From Xenorhabdus bovienii SS-2004 (lineage in GTDB: Bacteria; Pseudomonadota; Gammaproteobacteria; Enterobacterales; Enterobacteriaceae): 64,000 nt of DNA. The first letter of the stretch is position 1, and each line of letters starts with the position of its first letter. The notes beneath the pieces were generated by a model that was not told the origin of the DNA, ran no database searches, and worked only from the letters and a program-made list of their open reading frames with translations. Made by a program: the position numbers and the translations under genes. This document shows, piece by piece, positions 52,163 to 61,094 of this stretch. The stretch is taken from contig NC_013892.1 of assembly GCF_000027225.1 (NCBI RefSeq), positions 620,001 through 684,000 of the forward strand. The letters run 5' to 3'.

Positions 52163-52801
52163 TTAGCGGCTGTGTTTGCGTTGGTTTTCTATTTGCTCAG
52201 TCTGATACTGGTCTTCGGTGTAAACACCCGCTGAGATAATCGCCCCGCCTATCTCGCGCGAACCATACAGAAGAGGCACAGGGTTCCCTTGTGCGATGGT
52301 ATTGACTGCACCACCGAAAGCATAACTGGGTTTATTGTCGGGGGATTCCCGCATCCCCAACCTCGGCGGCTGAGGTGCCAGCATTTGAGAAACGCCGCCC
52401 ATTGCCATTGATGCCCCTGACGCCCCGACAAACAATGCGGTCGAGGCAGCCCAGCCCAATGGATTCCACCATGCAACCGCAATCAGCGCTACCCCTAAAA
52501 TCGTTTGAAACAATCCACCGCGTTTACTGCCGGTGATGACAGGCAGTATATGGATACCACCATTACCCTTGGTCATGTCCAGTTCGTCTTTGTGGTAACT
52601 TCTGCCACCCACAATGACCGAAAAAGTAAAACCCTGCTGGTGAGCATGGATCATGAATGCCTCAAAACCTGCAACCAGCCTACTCATAGCCCGGATAGCA
52701 TGGGGGGCATCTCTGACGGCATAGTCAAATGTCGCGCCGAACTTGGTAGCAAGGACGCCGTGTAGGCGTATTGTCCGAAGAGGGGGACATATATAAGCCA
52801 T
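52163..52801 (-). CDS. Tail assembly protein I
   Basis: 212 residues of the lambda gpI family. MAYICPPLRTIRLHGVLATKFGATF is the ubiquitin-like N-terminal part, followed by a glycine- and alanine-rich hydrophobic middle (ILGVALIAVAWWNPLGWAAS) and a C-terminal GNPVPLLYGSREIGGAIISAGVYTE. It is needed for tail tip assembly with J and K. GAGG lies eight bases before the ATG. The stop is about 15 bases from the edge of IS1111 copy C. Confidence 0.88.
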   Translation of the reverse strand: MAYICPPLRTIRLHGVLATKFGATFDYAVRDAPHAIRAMSRLVAGFEAFMIHAHQQGFTFSVIVGGRSYHKDELDMTKGNGGIHILPVITGSKRGGLFQTILGVALIAVAWWNPLGWAASTALFVGASGASMAMGGVSQMLAPQPPRLGMRESPDNKPSYAFGGAVNTIAQGNPVPLLYGSREIGGAIISAGVYTEDQYQTEQIENQRKHSR

Positions 52802-52812
52802 AATGACCTCAT

Positions 52813-52839
52813 AAATAAAAAAACCCGCCGACGCGGGTT
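52813..52839 (-). terminator. Terminator between lipoprotein gene and gene I
   Basis: AACCCGC-CGAC-GCGGGTT hairpin (52822-52839) with a seven-T run on the minus strand. It ends transcripts of the lipoprotein gene inside the tail operon. Confidence 0.8.
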
Positions 52840-52871
52840 AAAAAACTATGTTATTTTCAATTCATCCTTGG

Positions 52872-53243
52872 CTATAAACAATTTTTAGCCATTTCTCTCA
52901 GTTCATTTTTTGTTAGTGGACGATAATGGTCATCTAAGCTCTGTATCGATACCCTAGTTTTTCCTCCATTATCCGATATGATTACCCTATGGTAATATCT
53001 CATATTTGATAATTGTAGCGCTCCAATCAATATTTCCACCGACTTGGAATTTAAAACTGGTTCTATTAGCATTCGATCGCCTCTTAAATGATCTAAATTA
53101 TCAATTAAGCAATATTTAAAATCATCAGGGCTTTTATCTGAAAAAAAAACTTCATGTCTGACGCTTCTTATGTCCTTGCTTGTAATCCCTACGCATCCAC
53201 TCATCAACATCAAAAAAATTAAAGAAATAAATTTTGTTTTCAT
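52872..53243 (-). CDS. Small lipoprotein moron in tail operon
   Basis: 123 residues from the ATG at 53243: MKTKFISLIFLMLMSGC with a perfect lipobox, then a mature domain of about 105 residues (DDFKYCLIDNLDHLRG, YYHRVIISDNGGKTRVSIQS, two further Cys). AGAGG precedes the ATG. It is AT-rich relative to the flanking tail genes and sits between K and I, where lambdoid phages do not carry an essential gene. Lysogenic-conversion lipoproteins such as Cor block receptor proteins; that role is possible but unproven here. Confidence 0.7.
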   Translation of the reverse strand: MKTKFISLIFLMLMSGCVGITSKDIRSVRHEVFFSDKSPDDFKYCLIDNLDHLRGDRMLIEPVLNSKSVEILIGALQLSNMRYYHRVIISDNGGKTRVSIQSLDDHYRPLTKNELREMAKNCL

Positions 53244-53334
53244 GATAATTCCTCTAAGTAATTCACTGCATATTTTCATTGAAAACAACGCAAATCCAGC
53301 GTAAAGGTAATTGAGTTATCTTATAGCGCTTAAT

Positions 53335-54039
53335 TTATAATAATAAATGATATCGTACTATCTTTATTGTCCTGTCTTTCCAATACCCCCCATACGGCAC
53401 TTTCTGACTTAACTGTCCGTAGAGGTGATGGAGTAATAAATTACCCTCTAACAAAACACCGGCATGATTGGGCACATCCGCTTGAACCTGCATAATGATT
53501 ACATCGCCCGTCTGCGGGTCGCCTGTGACTTCAACAAAACCGGCATTCTCAAAATTCTCTATGTAAAGGTTTTCACCTTGCTCCCACCAATGATAATTAA
53601 CCCGATAGTCATTCAGTTCAATACCGCATTGTTGGCGGTAATAGCTCATAATGAGACCATAGCAATCATAGACACCCAACACAAACGGGCGACCGAGTAG
53701 CGGCAATTCACCGCGCGGATAGATTGTCCTGAAATCACCCTCTGGGTAGCTCACAATGTGCCACGGCAATTCAGTAAAATCACATTGTGCCTCATCTAAA
53801 TCACTGGGCATAGTAGTTGCGTCCGGGTGACTATGAACAATACCGGTAATAGTTCCCCAGATTGATGCGGCTAAATAATCACCGGGATCTAGCTGGAATT
53901 GTTCGGCGGGATTAGGGGCTAAATTTTTGCAGGGAAAGTATTTTTCTACGCGGCTTTTCTGGGCAATTACCCCACAACATTCATTGGGATACATTTGTTT
54001 AGTATGTTCAAATATGGCCGTTAATGTCTTATCATTCAT
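53335..54039 (-). CDS. Tail assembly protein K (JAB + NlpC/P60)
   Basis: 234 residues, lambda gpK type. The N-terminal JAB/MPN metalloprotease domain has ECCGVIA, HSHPDATTMPSDLD (JAMM residues). The C-terminal NlpC/P60 domain has catalytic Cys in VYDCYGLIMSYY and His in VPNHAGVLL. It probably processes tail tip components or peptidoglycan on entry. It starts three bases past the L gene stop. Confidence 0.9.
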   Translation of the reverse strand: MNDKTLTAIFEHTKQMYPNECCGVIAQKSRVEKYFPCKNLAPNPAEQFQLDPGDYLAASIWGTITGIVHSHPDATTMPSDLDEAQCDFTELPWHIVSYPEGDFRTIYPRGELPLLGRPFVLGVYDCYGLIMSYYRQQCGIELNDYRVNYHWWEQGENLYIENFENAGFVEVTGDPQTGDVIIMQVQADVPNHAGVLLEGNLLLHHLYGQLSQKVPYGGYWKDRTIKIVRYHLLL

Positions 54040-54041
54040 GG

Positions 54042-54791
54042 CTATCTCCTGATAAGGGACGAGGCCGGAAACCCACCAAATGATAGCTCATTATCTTCAC
54101 CGTAACGCAACTTACACGCAATGACGGTGCCGGGGCATCGGTCTTTGCTCGGATCATCGGTCGGGTTGTTGTCAATATCAAAATAGTTTGTTCCGGCGTA
54201 GTCGCAACCTTTCCCTGTCCGGTACCAGCCACGGGCACACCATGTGCATACGCCGTGAATTTGCCGGGTGGGAATAATCAGGCCATCCAGTGACGCCGGG
54301 CTGGCTAATTCAAAAACCACAGTCTTATCGGTTTCAGATGTTTTTCTGTTGATGTAAAACATGAGCTGCCGCTCTTGTTGCGGATCAGCGGTAGGGTTAC
54401 CCTGCGGGAAATTTTTCGCATCCAGATAATGAACAAATGTATCATGGATAGCGACTTTCGCTTGTACCATGTCATCAAATTGCAGACATAGCGCGGTGAC
54501 CGTTCCCTCAATATTCGCAACAGATAAGCGAGGGCGGGCAGCCTGTCCATCCGTGGACATGTCCAGTCCCTCTATCTGAACAGGCCACGGTTTATATTCC
54601 TGCCCCTGCCACCAAAGGGACTTCGGCTGCGGCTGACTGCCTGTCTCCTCGGCGGTGTCAATTTCTTCGGGCGTCACAGGCATACCATACGCATGAAAAC
54701 GAAGCACATCGGCACCGAATTTTGTCCCGTCAATCTCGTAGAGCCGGACGGTATTTCCGGCGTCCAGCTTTTGTACGTCAGCAGTAAACAT
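54042..54791 (-). CDS. Minor tail protein L
   Basis: 249 residues of the lambda gpL family. The C-terminal part contains four cysteines (GVCTWCARGWYRTGKGCDY and RCPGTV) that bind an iron-sulphur cluster in gpL. The N-terminal half has LDAGNTVRLYEIDGTKFGAD. It belongs to the tail tip with M, K, I and J. Confidence 0.9.
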   Translation of the reverse strand: MFTADVQKLDAGNTVRLYEIDGTKFGADVLRFHAYGMPVTPEEIDTAEETGSQPQPKSLWWQGQEYKPWPVQIEGLDMSTDGQAARPRLSVANIEGTVTALCLQFDDMVQAKVAIHDTFVHYLDAKNFPQGNPTADPQQERQLMFYINRKTSETDKTVVFELASPASLDGLIIPTRQIHGVCTWCARGWYRTGKGCDYAGTNYFDIDNNPTDDPSKDRCPGTVIACKLRYGEDNELSFGGFPASSLIRR

Positions 54792-54800
54792 GATTGTCCT

Positions 54801-55133
54801 CTATGGCGCGTGCGCCTCAATGAATTCAGTTGACAGGGCATAGGTTTTGTAATCAATGGCCTGATACTTATAGCTCTCGCACCGAAACAGCCCCTTGCTC
54901 GCCAGCGGGGGCGTCCAGATAAATGACTTATGCCCTTCATGCCGGTCAAGAAAGGCGATAATCTCAGTAATGTGTTTTTCATTACCGACAAAATCCAATG
55001 TCCATCTCATCGACTTGGGGTTAATCCCCGCACCAGAGACCTGTTCATAACCGTCACCGAATTTCGCTTTTCGGATCGCAAATTCAACATTGGAACTGGC
55101 ATTCACGCGCGGCAGCCATGTGAATATTTCCAT
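54801..55133 (-). CDS. Minor tail protein M
   Basis: 110 residues, lambda gpM family: RKAKFGDGYEQVSGAGINPKSMRWTLDF and DRHEGHKSFIWTPPL. It lies between H (overlap of one base) and L in the standard order. Confidence 0.9.
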   Translation of the reverse strand: MEIFTWLPRVNASSNVEFAIRKAKFGDGYEQVSGAGINPKSMRWTLDFVGNEKHITEIIAFLDRHEGHKSFIWTPPLASKGLFRCESYKYQAIDYKTYALSTEFIEAHAP

Positions 55134-58100
55134 TATTTCGCCCTTATCGCTTTGTTGATTGCACCACCCTGCCGCAAATCCCTGTCACGTTCAGCGTAGT
55201 AGACCTGAGCGACGGCCTGAGCAAAACGACGCCCGAAGGCGTCATTATCGCCTTTCGATGATGAACTTTCAGTTTTCCCGTCCGTGATGTAGACATTGAT
55301 ATTGGTGCCCCCTTGATCACCCAAGCCCTTTGGGGAAATAGCACGTACACCCAGAGAGCCATCGGCACTACGGGTCAGCGGCATGATGGCTTCCGGCCCC
55401 GCTTCACCCATCAGTCCCGCCCCTTTCGCAAATGCAAACAATGTCGGACTATTGACTATCTGACCGCTGTAGCTACTCAGACTGGGAGAATTATAAACAC
55501 CGCCTTTGGCATTCTTGACGAACGTAGACATGAAGCCGTTGAACGCCCCCCCCGCACCGCCACCGAATGAAGAGGCCAGCATTTCAAATGCCTTATTCGC
55601 AGCAATTTTCATTAAACTCTGAACGACGCTCTGTGCCATTGAAGCGAACATTTCAGAAATGCCTTCTTTGAGCGATTTAGTTCCGGTTAGCAGCCCCGTA
55701 ATCATGTTGCCCATGCGTTCGCTGACAGTATCAAACAGGTTGACTGCGATTGCGTGATAGGTACTTTGGGCAGCAAATAACTGTTTCGCCGCTTCAATGC
55801 GTTTCGTGTTGTTTTCCGTTTCGGCGGCCGCAATCAGTTCATTCTTACGCTGTTCACTGATAACAGTTGCGTCAGCATAGGACTGATAAAGCGCCTTTTT
55901 GCGTTCAAGTTGGTTTTCCAGATCCTGTATTGGGTCAACTTCGCCCCGTAAGTTATCTCTGGCGGAAACGGCATACTGCTGTCTGGCGTCCGCATTGCCT
56001 CTAACCTCGTCTTTCCAGATATCCCCTTTTCGATAGGTGTATTCGGCGGGTGACTCAATTTGACCATTGTTCTTCTGCCGCTCCAGTTGCTCTGTCGCTT
56101 CTTGGGTTCTTTTAGCAACATTACGGAATGGATCCGCTTCGATAGCAGCCTGTAAGTCCTGATAACGCTGCTTAGTTTCCTCCAGTCGCTTGTTAAGCTG
56201 GTTCAGGTGGTTGTTCTGTTCCTGAGTAAACTTACTGACGTTATTTTGAGAATTGGCGAATAGCTCGGCGGCAGCATTGCCCTCTTTATAGCGGATCGCT
56301 TCGGTGGCCAGTTGCGTATTCAGTTCGGCCACTTTATTCGTGTAATCTTCTGCGGTTTTGGCGGCTTTCCGTGTGGCACTTTCTGCCTCGCTTTGAGCTT
56401 TTCGGGCGGCTTCGTCCTGCTTCCGTAGGGCTTCGGCATTTTGGTATACCTGAGCCGCGTTATTAATGACCTGATTCACATAGGGCTTTTGTTGCCTATC
56501 ATCCGGATTCAACCCCCCATCAACGGCTTTGTAATACGCCTCACGCCTGACTTTATCTAATCCCTTTCTTTTAGAAAGATCAATTTCCCTTTCCTGGTCT
56601 TTCAGTAACGACTTTATTTTGTCGTTTGGCTCGAATTTCACTACCGGTACGGGAATGTGAATACCTGATACATCAATGCTTGAGTTTTTGATCCGTTCCA
56701 GTAGCTCGACCGTGAGTTCCAGCTTTTGATTTTGCAGCGCCAGCGTCACATTGCCGGTTTTGCGCATTTCGTTAATCGCTGTGATGAACCTTTTCTCTTT
56801 CTCCCCATTGATTGTCTGTTGGTCACCCAGACTCGTGAGGGCAGACGTGATTTCACCGACCGTTTTCAGGGCAGCTTCATACGCCGAACGGCTTTCTGAA
56901 AGTTTAGTGCTGAACTCGGTGATCTTGATGTCAGTATTTTTACCGTTGCTTTTATCCTTCATGAAAAGATTGAGGCTGATTTGGTTTTTATTCATCTCCT
57001 TCCTGAACTTTTCCACATCCTCTTTAGCCACGGCAAGATCTTCTTTTAACTGATTCTTGGTGTCCCTGAGTTGAACAGGATCCATCTTGCTCAGTTCTTC
57101 CTTGATTTTTGTCGCCTCTTTCGCGTGCGCCCGGGCTTCTTCTTTGGCCTGCTTTTGGTTTTGGTACAGCAGGTAGGCTGCACCGGCGGCCATAATCAGT
57201 ATCCCCGGCAGTCCACCGACAGCGCCGAGCAGCGCACCGCCCATTCTTGAACCGAGCGAGGTGACCGCATTGAGTCGCGCTTGTGCGGCGGCTCTTGCAT
57301 TGATGCTTTGCGTCACTCTGGCCTGCGCTGCCGCTTCTGCGACCAGTGTCCGGTTCAGTCTCGCTTCTGCGGCGGCGAAGGTCTGTGTGTTTGTCGTCTG
57401 AAGCAGGCGTGAACGCGCGGCGATAACGTTTTGTTGTGCCTGATAAGCGCTGGCTCTCGCTGAGGCAACCTGAACCTGAGAGTTACGGTAAGCTTGATCC
57501 GCGTTATTAATTTCGGCGCGGGAATTCTGGATCAGCGCAGAGGTTGATGCCCCAATCGCTGATACCCTGTTACCCAGCGCCCGCGCCCCGAACAGACCGA
57601 CTGCCACTGCGCCCGCCGCAGCGACGTCGTTAATATTTTTAGACAGGTCATCCAGTACCCCGGCGAGAACGCGGGTAGTACCCGTGGCTTCATTCGCCCC
57701 ACCGATCCATTCCATGAAGGCGTTTTGTACGCGCATCAGGGATTTTTCAACCGTCGCCCCCATTGAAAGGCCTTCTGCTTTCAGTTTCTCCAGTTGGCTC
57801 AGTAAAGCGGGAATGACTTTATCCATCGTCAACAGGCCGTCGTTCGCCATGCCTTTTAATTGGGTTCTGGCGACGCCCATACCGTCAGCCAGTGCCTGAA
57901 TGATTCGACTGCCGTTCTCCGCCATCGCGTTAAATTCTTCACCCCGCAGGACACCGGACGACATCGCTTGCGAGAACTGAACCAATACCGAACTGGATTC
58001 TGAAGCATTCGCGCCTGATATTCTCAACCCCGTCGATAGCGCTTCCGTCATATTAACAATGTCTTGTGAGGCATATTGGAGTGCCCGCATCGGGGCAGCC

Positions 58101-58507
58101 GCACGGGCAAAGACCGTGGCATTGGCCTCGAATGATGTTCCGGTTTTTTGACTCATCTCCATCAATAACCGCTGGCTATTGGCTAAATCGATACTGGACG
58201 CCGTCGCCAGTTTCAAGCGGGAATTGAGGTTTGTCCATTTGTCGGCGGTTTCAATCAGTTTACTGGTGGCGAAGATGCCGGCAAACGCGCCCGCCATCCC
58301 GACGGCAGAGTCTTTCACTGAAACCAGCTGGCTGTTCAGGTCACGCAGGGCGGCACGGCTGCCACGCGCCGCCGCCGCCGCACCCCGGTTGCCATTTTCC
58401 ATCACCCGGTGGTAATTTTCTCCCAGCCGGGCAGCCCGGGCGATTTCCGCCTGATACGAGCTGGAATTGGCCGAGATTTTGATAATCAGTTCACGCAGTT
58501 TTGCCAC
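55133..58507 (-). CDS. Tail tape measure protein H
   Basis: 1124 residues. The N-terminal tape-measure domain has ETADKWTNLNSRLKLATASS, VLRGEEFNAMAENGSRIIQALA and LAGVLDDLSKNI. A hydrophobic segment (ILIMAAGAAYLLY) and long coiled coils (about 460-830) follow. The C-terminal part has the lambda-like GAGGAFNGFMSTFV, AKGAGLMGEAGPEAIMPLTR. The length of the protein sets tail length. Confidence 0.93.
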   Translation of the reverse strand: MAKLRELIIKISANSSSYQAEIARAARLGENYHRVMENGNRGAAAAARGSRAALRDLNSQLVSVKDSAVGMAGAFAGIFATSKLIETADKWTNLNSRLKLATASSIDLANSQRLLMEMSQKTGTSFEANATVFARAAAPMRALQYASQDIVNMTEALSTGLRISGANASESSSVLVQFSQAMSSGVLRGEEFNAMAENGSRIIQALADGMGVARTQLKGMANDGLLTMDKVIPALLSQLEKLKAEGLSMGATVEKSLMRVQNAFMEWIGGANEATGTTRVLAGVLDDLSKNINDVAAAGAVAVGLFGARALGNRVSAIGASTSALIQNSRAEINNADQAYRNSQVQVASARASAYQAQQNVIAARSRLLQTTNTQTFAAAEARLNRTLVAEAAAQARVTQSINARAAAQARLNAVTSLGSRMGGALLGAVGGLPGILIMAAGAAYLLYQNQKQAKEEARAHAKEATKIKEELSKMDPVQLRDTKNQLKEDLAVAKEDVEKFRKEMNKNQISLNLFMKDKSNGKNTDIKITEFSTKLSESRSAYEAALKTVGEITSALTSLGDQQTINGEKEKRFITAINEMRKTGNVTLALQNQKLELTVELLERIKNSSIDVSGIHIPVPVVKFEPNDKIKSLLKDQEREIDLSKRKGLDKVRREAYYKAVDGGLNPDDRQQKPYVNQVINNAAQVYQNAEALRKQDEAARKAQSEAESATRKAAKTAEDYTNKVAELNTQLATEAIRYKEGNAAAELFANSQNNVSKFTQEQNNHLNQLNKRLEETKQRYQDLQAAIEADPFRNVAKRTQEATEQLERQKNNGQIESPAEYTYRKGDIWKDEVRGNADARQQYAVSARDNLRGEVDPIQDLENQLERKKALYQSYADATVISEQRKNELIAAAETENNTKRIEAAKQLFAAQSTYHAIAVNLFDTVSERMGNMITGLLTGTKSLKEGISEMFASMAQSVVQSLMKIAANKAFEMLASSFGGGAGGAFNGFMSTFVKNAKGGVYNSPSLSSYSGQIVNSPTLFAFAKGAGLMGEAGPEAIMPLTRSADGSLGVRAISPKGLGDQGGTNINVYITDGKTESSSSKGDNDAFGRRFAQAVAQVYYAERDRDLRQGGAINKAIRAK

Positions 58508-58515
58508 AGTGTCAC

Positions 58516-59168
58516 CTATGTGAGATTAGCAAAGAAGTTTTCGAAGTCGTCGCCGCTTTCCTCATCGGGATTGCCCCATTGCAGCAGCGCCTCGCTCAGC
58601 CCGACTTTGACACCCTGTGACTGATAAACCGCGGAGGCAATTTGCGCGGCCTGAATGTCACCCCGACGGTCGCTGAGGGGGTTTTCGCGGTCGTAGGCCA
58701 GCCACAGCATCAGTTCGCTGGCACTTAACCCGCCCTGCAATTCGGACAGGGTTTTACCGAGGCGCAGGGCCAGCGTCAGCATAAAGCCGGTTAATGGAGA
58801 TCGGACTTTTTTTCGGCTTCATCACCGGTGGTCACCAGACTGAGTGCCTGATGTAACAGGCGGGAATGCACGGGGGCGTAGATATCCATCACGGCCTCCA
58901 TATCGTCCGGAGTAAAGACCGGTTCACCGTGTTCATCGCACAGCACATCGATAAACAGCACGACATCGGCACGGGTATTGCGCAGCACCTTTTCTGCCGT
59001 GGAGAGTGTTCCTTCTTTGTCTGTTGGCGAGGTCACTTCATTCCAGCGGATCCATGCCCCAGCTGACGGTTCACGCAGGGTGACGGTGGCGTTATCCCAC
59101 TCAGTCACGGTTACCGTTTTGGTGCGAAAGCCCAGTTTCGGGGTTAATGCCAGTTGACGAATATTCAT
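58516..59168 (-). CDS. Tail assembly chaperones G and GT (programmed frameshift)
   Basis: Gene G (58791-59168, 125 residues, MNIRQLALTPKLGFRTKT) overlaps a second frame T (ending 58516; LRLGKTLSELQGGLSASELMLW, DUF4035-like). Near the end of G, codons GCC GAA AAA AAG carry the heptamer A AAA AAG at 58806-58812. A -1 slip there reads VRSPLTGF and enters T in frame, giving G-T as in lambda. The two products act as chaperones on the tape measure. The start at 59168 follows the V gene stop closely. Confidence 0.88.
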
Positions 59169-59170
59169 GA

Positions 59171-59638
59171 TTATTGTCCTTCCTGTGTGTTGGTTTGCAG
59201 TTTTTTCGCCAGCGGTGTCGGGCGGCCTTTCATGCGCAAGGTGAAGGAGGCGCTGACGATGCCATTGGCGGCAGCCTGCCATGATTCCTGCCTGACCTCA
59301 GCCAAGAAGGTATAGCCATTGCCGCTGGGGAACTGGACACGGAAGGCATAGGCTTGGTCGGTGCTGTAGGCGAGGCGCAAAATGTCCTGCCCTTCCTCGT
59401 CGGCCGTCCAGTGCCCGGAGAGGGTAATTTCAGCCGGGGCCGCCAGTCCGTTAATCATCTCCTGTTCACGGGAACCGAGCGTAGTGACCTCAATGTCACT
59501 TTTTTGACCGCCGGTGTAGTTGATTTCTTTGACGGAAGTGTCAATTGCCACCCATTTTATCAGGGTGCTGGTTGCGTCATTGGCTGCCTCAGCAGAAACC
59601 GACAGCGAGGTCGCCAGTGTTTTTTCATACTTAGCCAT
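59171..59638 (-). CDS. Major tail tube protein V
   Basis: 155 residues from the ATG at 59638 (MAKYEKTLATSLSVSAE). Tail-tube fold pattern: INYTGGQKSDIEVTTLGSREQE, ADEEGQDILRLAYS and VSASFTLRMKGRPT. It forms the hexameric rings of the flexible tail. It is shorter than lambda V because it lacks the C-terminal Ig domain. Confidence 0.85.
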   Translation of the reverse strand: MAKYEKTLATSLSVSAEAANDATSTLIKWVAIDTSVKEINYTGGQKSDIEVTTLGSREQEMINGLAAPAEITLSGHWTADEEGQDILRLAYSTDQAYAFRVQFPSGNGYTFLAEVRQESWQAAANGIVSASFTLRMKGRPTPLAKKLQTNTQEGQ

Positions 59639-59651
59639 ATTATCTCCGGGA

Positions 59652-59987
59652 TTAGGAATAGATTTTAAATTCGACGGTCGCGCGATACAGCCCCGTGTCA
59701 TTTTCGTAACTGTTCTCACGTTCTACTTCAAAAGGTTGCAATGTTTTGATGGCACTGAAGGCGTCGCCACAAATCCGGTCGGCGTCGTCCAGCCCGGGCG
59801 CGTAGGCATCAATCTGAACCCGCGTCATTTTGACCGACTGGCCGCTCAGTACATCGGTGTAGATACTGTAGGTGGAAAATACGCACCACGGCGCCGCGGT
59901 TTTTCTTTCGGTTTGCGGGATTAAATAGGGAAACACCCGGCCGGGCAGTACCGGAACTAACAATGTAAACAAATCGCCGTCTGTCAT
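59652..59987 (-). CDS. Tail terminator-like protein (DUF3168 / gpU-like)
   Basis: 111 residues with the DUF3168 pattern (LLVPVLPGRVFPYLIPQTE, VFSTYSIYTDVLSGQSVKMTRVQIDAYA). Members cap the tail tube at the head end. Overlaps the gp10-like gene by four bases. Confidence 0.75.
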   Translation of the reverse strand: MTDGDLFTLLVPVLPGRVFPYLIPQTERKTAAPWCVFSTYSIYTDVLSGQSVKMTRVQIDAYAPGLDDADRICGDAFSAIKTLQPFEVERENSYENDTGLYRATVEFKIYS

Positions 59988-60427
59988 TTTGCCAGTACCT
60001 CATCAATGGCTTTCAACGCCGCATTAAATACCGCGTCGGCGGCGGCATCTGATTTGGATTCAAAGGCCGGATCAATGAACGGCTTCGGGGCCATCCTTGA
60101 GGTGCCTTTTTCCAGAAAGCGCCAGTAGTAGGCGTTGCGGGGGTCGTTTTTCTTCATTTTGGGGTCGCTGTTGGTGCCGGATTGATTCGATCCCCGCACA
60201 TAAACGCCCGAAGAGATGGAGCCGTCCCGCTGTTTTTTGCGGTTAACCGCCATAATGTTCTTTTTGAGTTTACCGGTGCGTTTGGGGGCACGGCTGCGGG
60301 TCTCATCGCGCAGCACTTTCGCCCCGGCATACATGCCTTTACGTAGTACTTTGTCGTTCTCAGCCTTGCTGAGCAGCTCCAAATCCCGCGACAGGTCTTT
60401 GAGTGCTGAAAGATCCACGGTGGTCAT
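59984..60427 (-). CDS. HK97 gp10-family head-tail component
   Basis: 147 residues: LKDLSRDLELLSKAENDKVLRKGMYAGAK and TRSRAPKRTGKLKKNI, the HK97 gp10 signature. It has a highly basic middle. Overlaps by four bases with the next gene upstream. Confidence 0.85.
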   Translation of the reverse strand: MTTVDLSALKDLSRDLELLSKAENDKVLRKGMYAGAKVLRDETRSRAPKRTGKLKKNIMAVNRKKQRDGSISSGVYVRGSNQSGTNSDPKMKKNDPRNAYYWRFLEKGTSRMAPKPFIDPAFESKSDAAADAVFNAALKAIDEVLAK

Positions 60428-60744
60428 TGTTTTACGCCCTCCTGACAGAGTAATTCCAACAGGGTTAATTTATTGTCCGGCATCACTGCCTGAATGGCGT
60501 AAGTTTTGCCCCGGAAAATGATAGCCATGGTGGTGTCGATATCAGCGCGGTAACGCACCCAGAACCGGACAACACTTTCAGATAACACTGCCTTGGCCGC
60601 CACCACCTCGCGGCCGCTGATAAATTTCGCCTCCGCCCACACCGTTGCCACGGTGTAGCGTTCGTTGACAACGCCGCCCGAAGACGTCTGTCGGGTGCGG
60701 ATACCCTGAATCGTGATGCGGTGGCGCAATCGGCCGATATTCAT
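60424..60744 (-). CDS. Head closure / head-tail adaptor protein
   Basis: 106 residues, MNIGRLRHRITIQGIRTRQ with AEAKFISGREVVAAKAV and the end ALxx-like IIFRGKTYAIQAV, matching the SPP1 gp16-type head-tail joining family. Its first base coincides with the last base of the connector gene. Confidence 0.85.
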   Translation of the reverse strand: MNIGRLRHRITIQGIRTRQTSSGGVVNERYTVATVWAEAKFISGREVVAAKAVLSESVVRFWVRYRADIDTTMAIIFRGKTYAIQAVMPDNKLTLLELLCQEGVKQ

Positions 60745-61049
60745 TATTTCCCCCTCATGGGTCTGATCCGGTAGTCGTTAAGCAGCTCTTTAAATCCACT
60801 GGCTAATACATTAGGTTCACGGTGTTCATACCAGAACCCCACTGCCAGCATTAAGGCCAGCTTAATTAACGGGGTGATCAGAATGCCGTCAAGATCATCG
60901 TCCGGCACCCTGTCTTCATAGAGTTTACGGTTCAGGTAGTTCTCGGCCTTCTCTCTGGCACTGGCAAGATAATTCAGTAACAGGTCATCGTCCTGCGTCT
61001 CATCTATCTTGCACTGCAACCGCAGTTCTTCAATGGTGGGTAAGGGCAT
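60744..61049 (-). CDS. Head-tail connector protein (HK97 gp6-like)
   Basis: 101 residues, LRLQCKIDETQDDDLLLNYLASAREKAENYLNR, the four-helix gp6 family that forms a ring under the portal. It lies 45 bases after the capsid gene. Confidence 0.88.
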   Translation of the reverse strand: MPLPTIEELRLQCKIDETQDDDLLLNYLASAREKAENYLNRKLYEDRVPDDDLDGILITPLIKLALMLAVGFWYEHREPNVLASGFKELLNDYRIRPMRGK

Positions 61050-61094
61050 GGTTCCCCCGGTAAAAAGGCGGCACGGTGGCCGCCATTGGATTGA

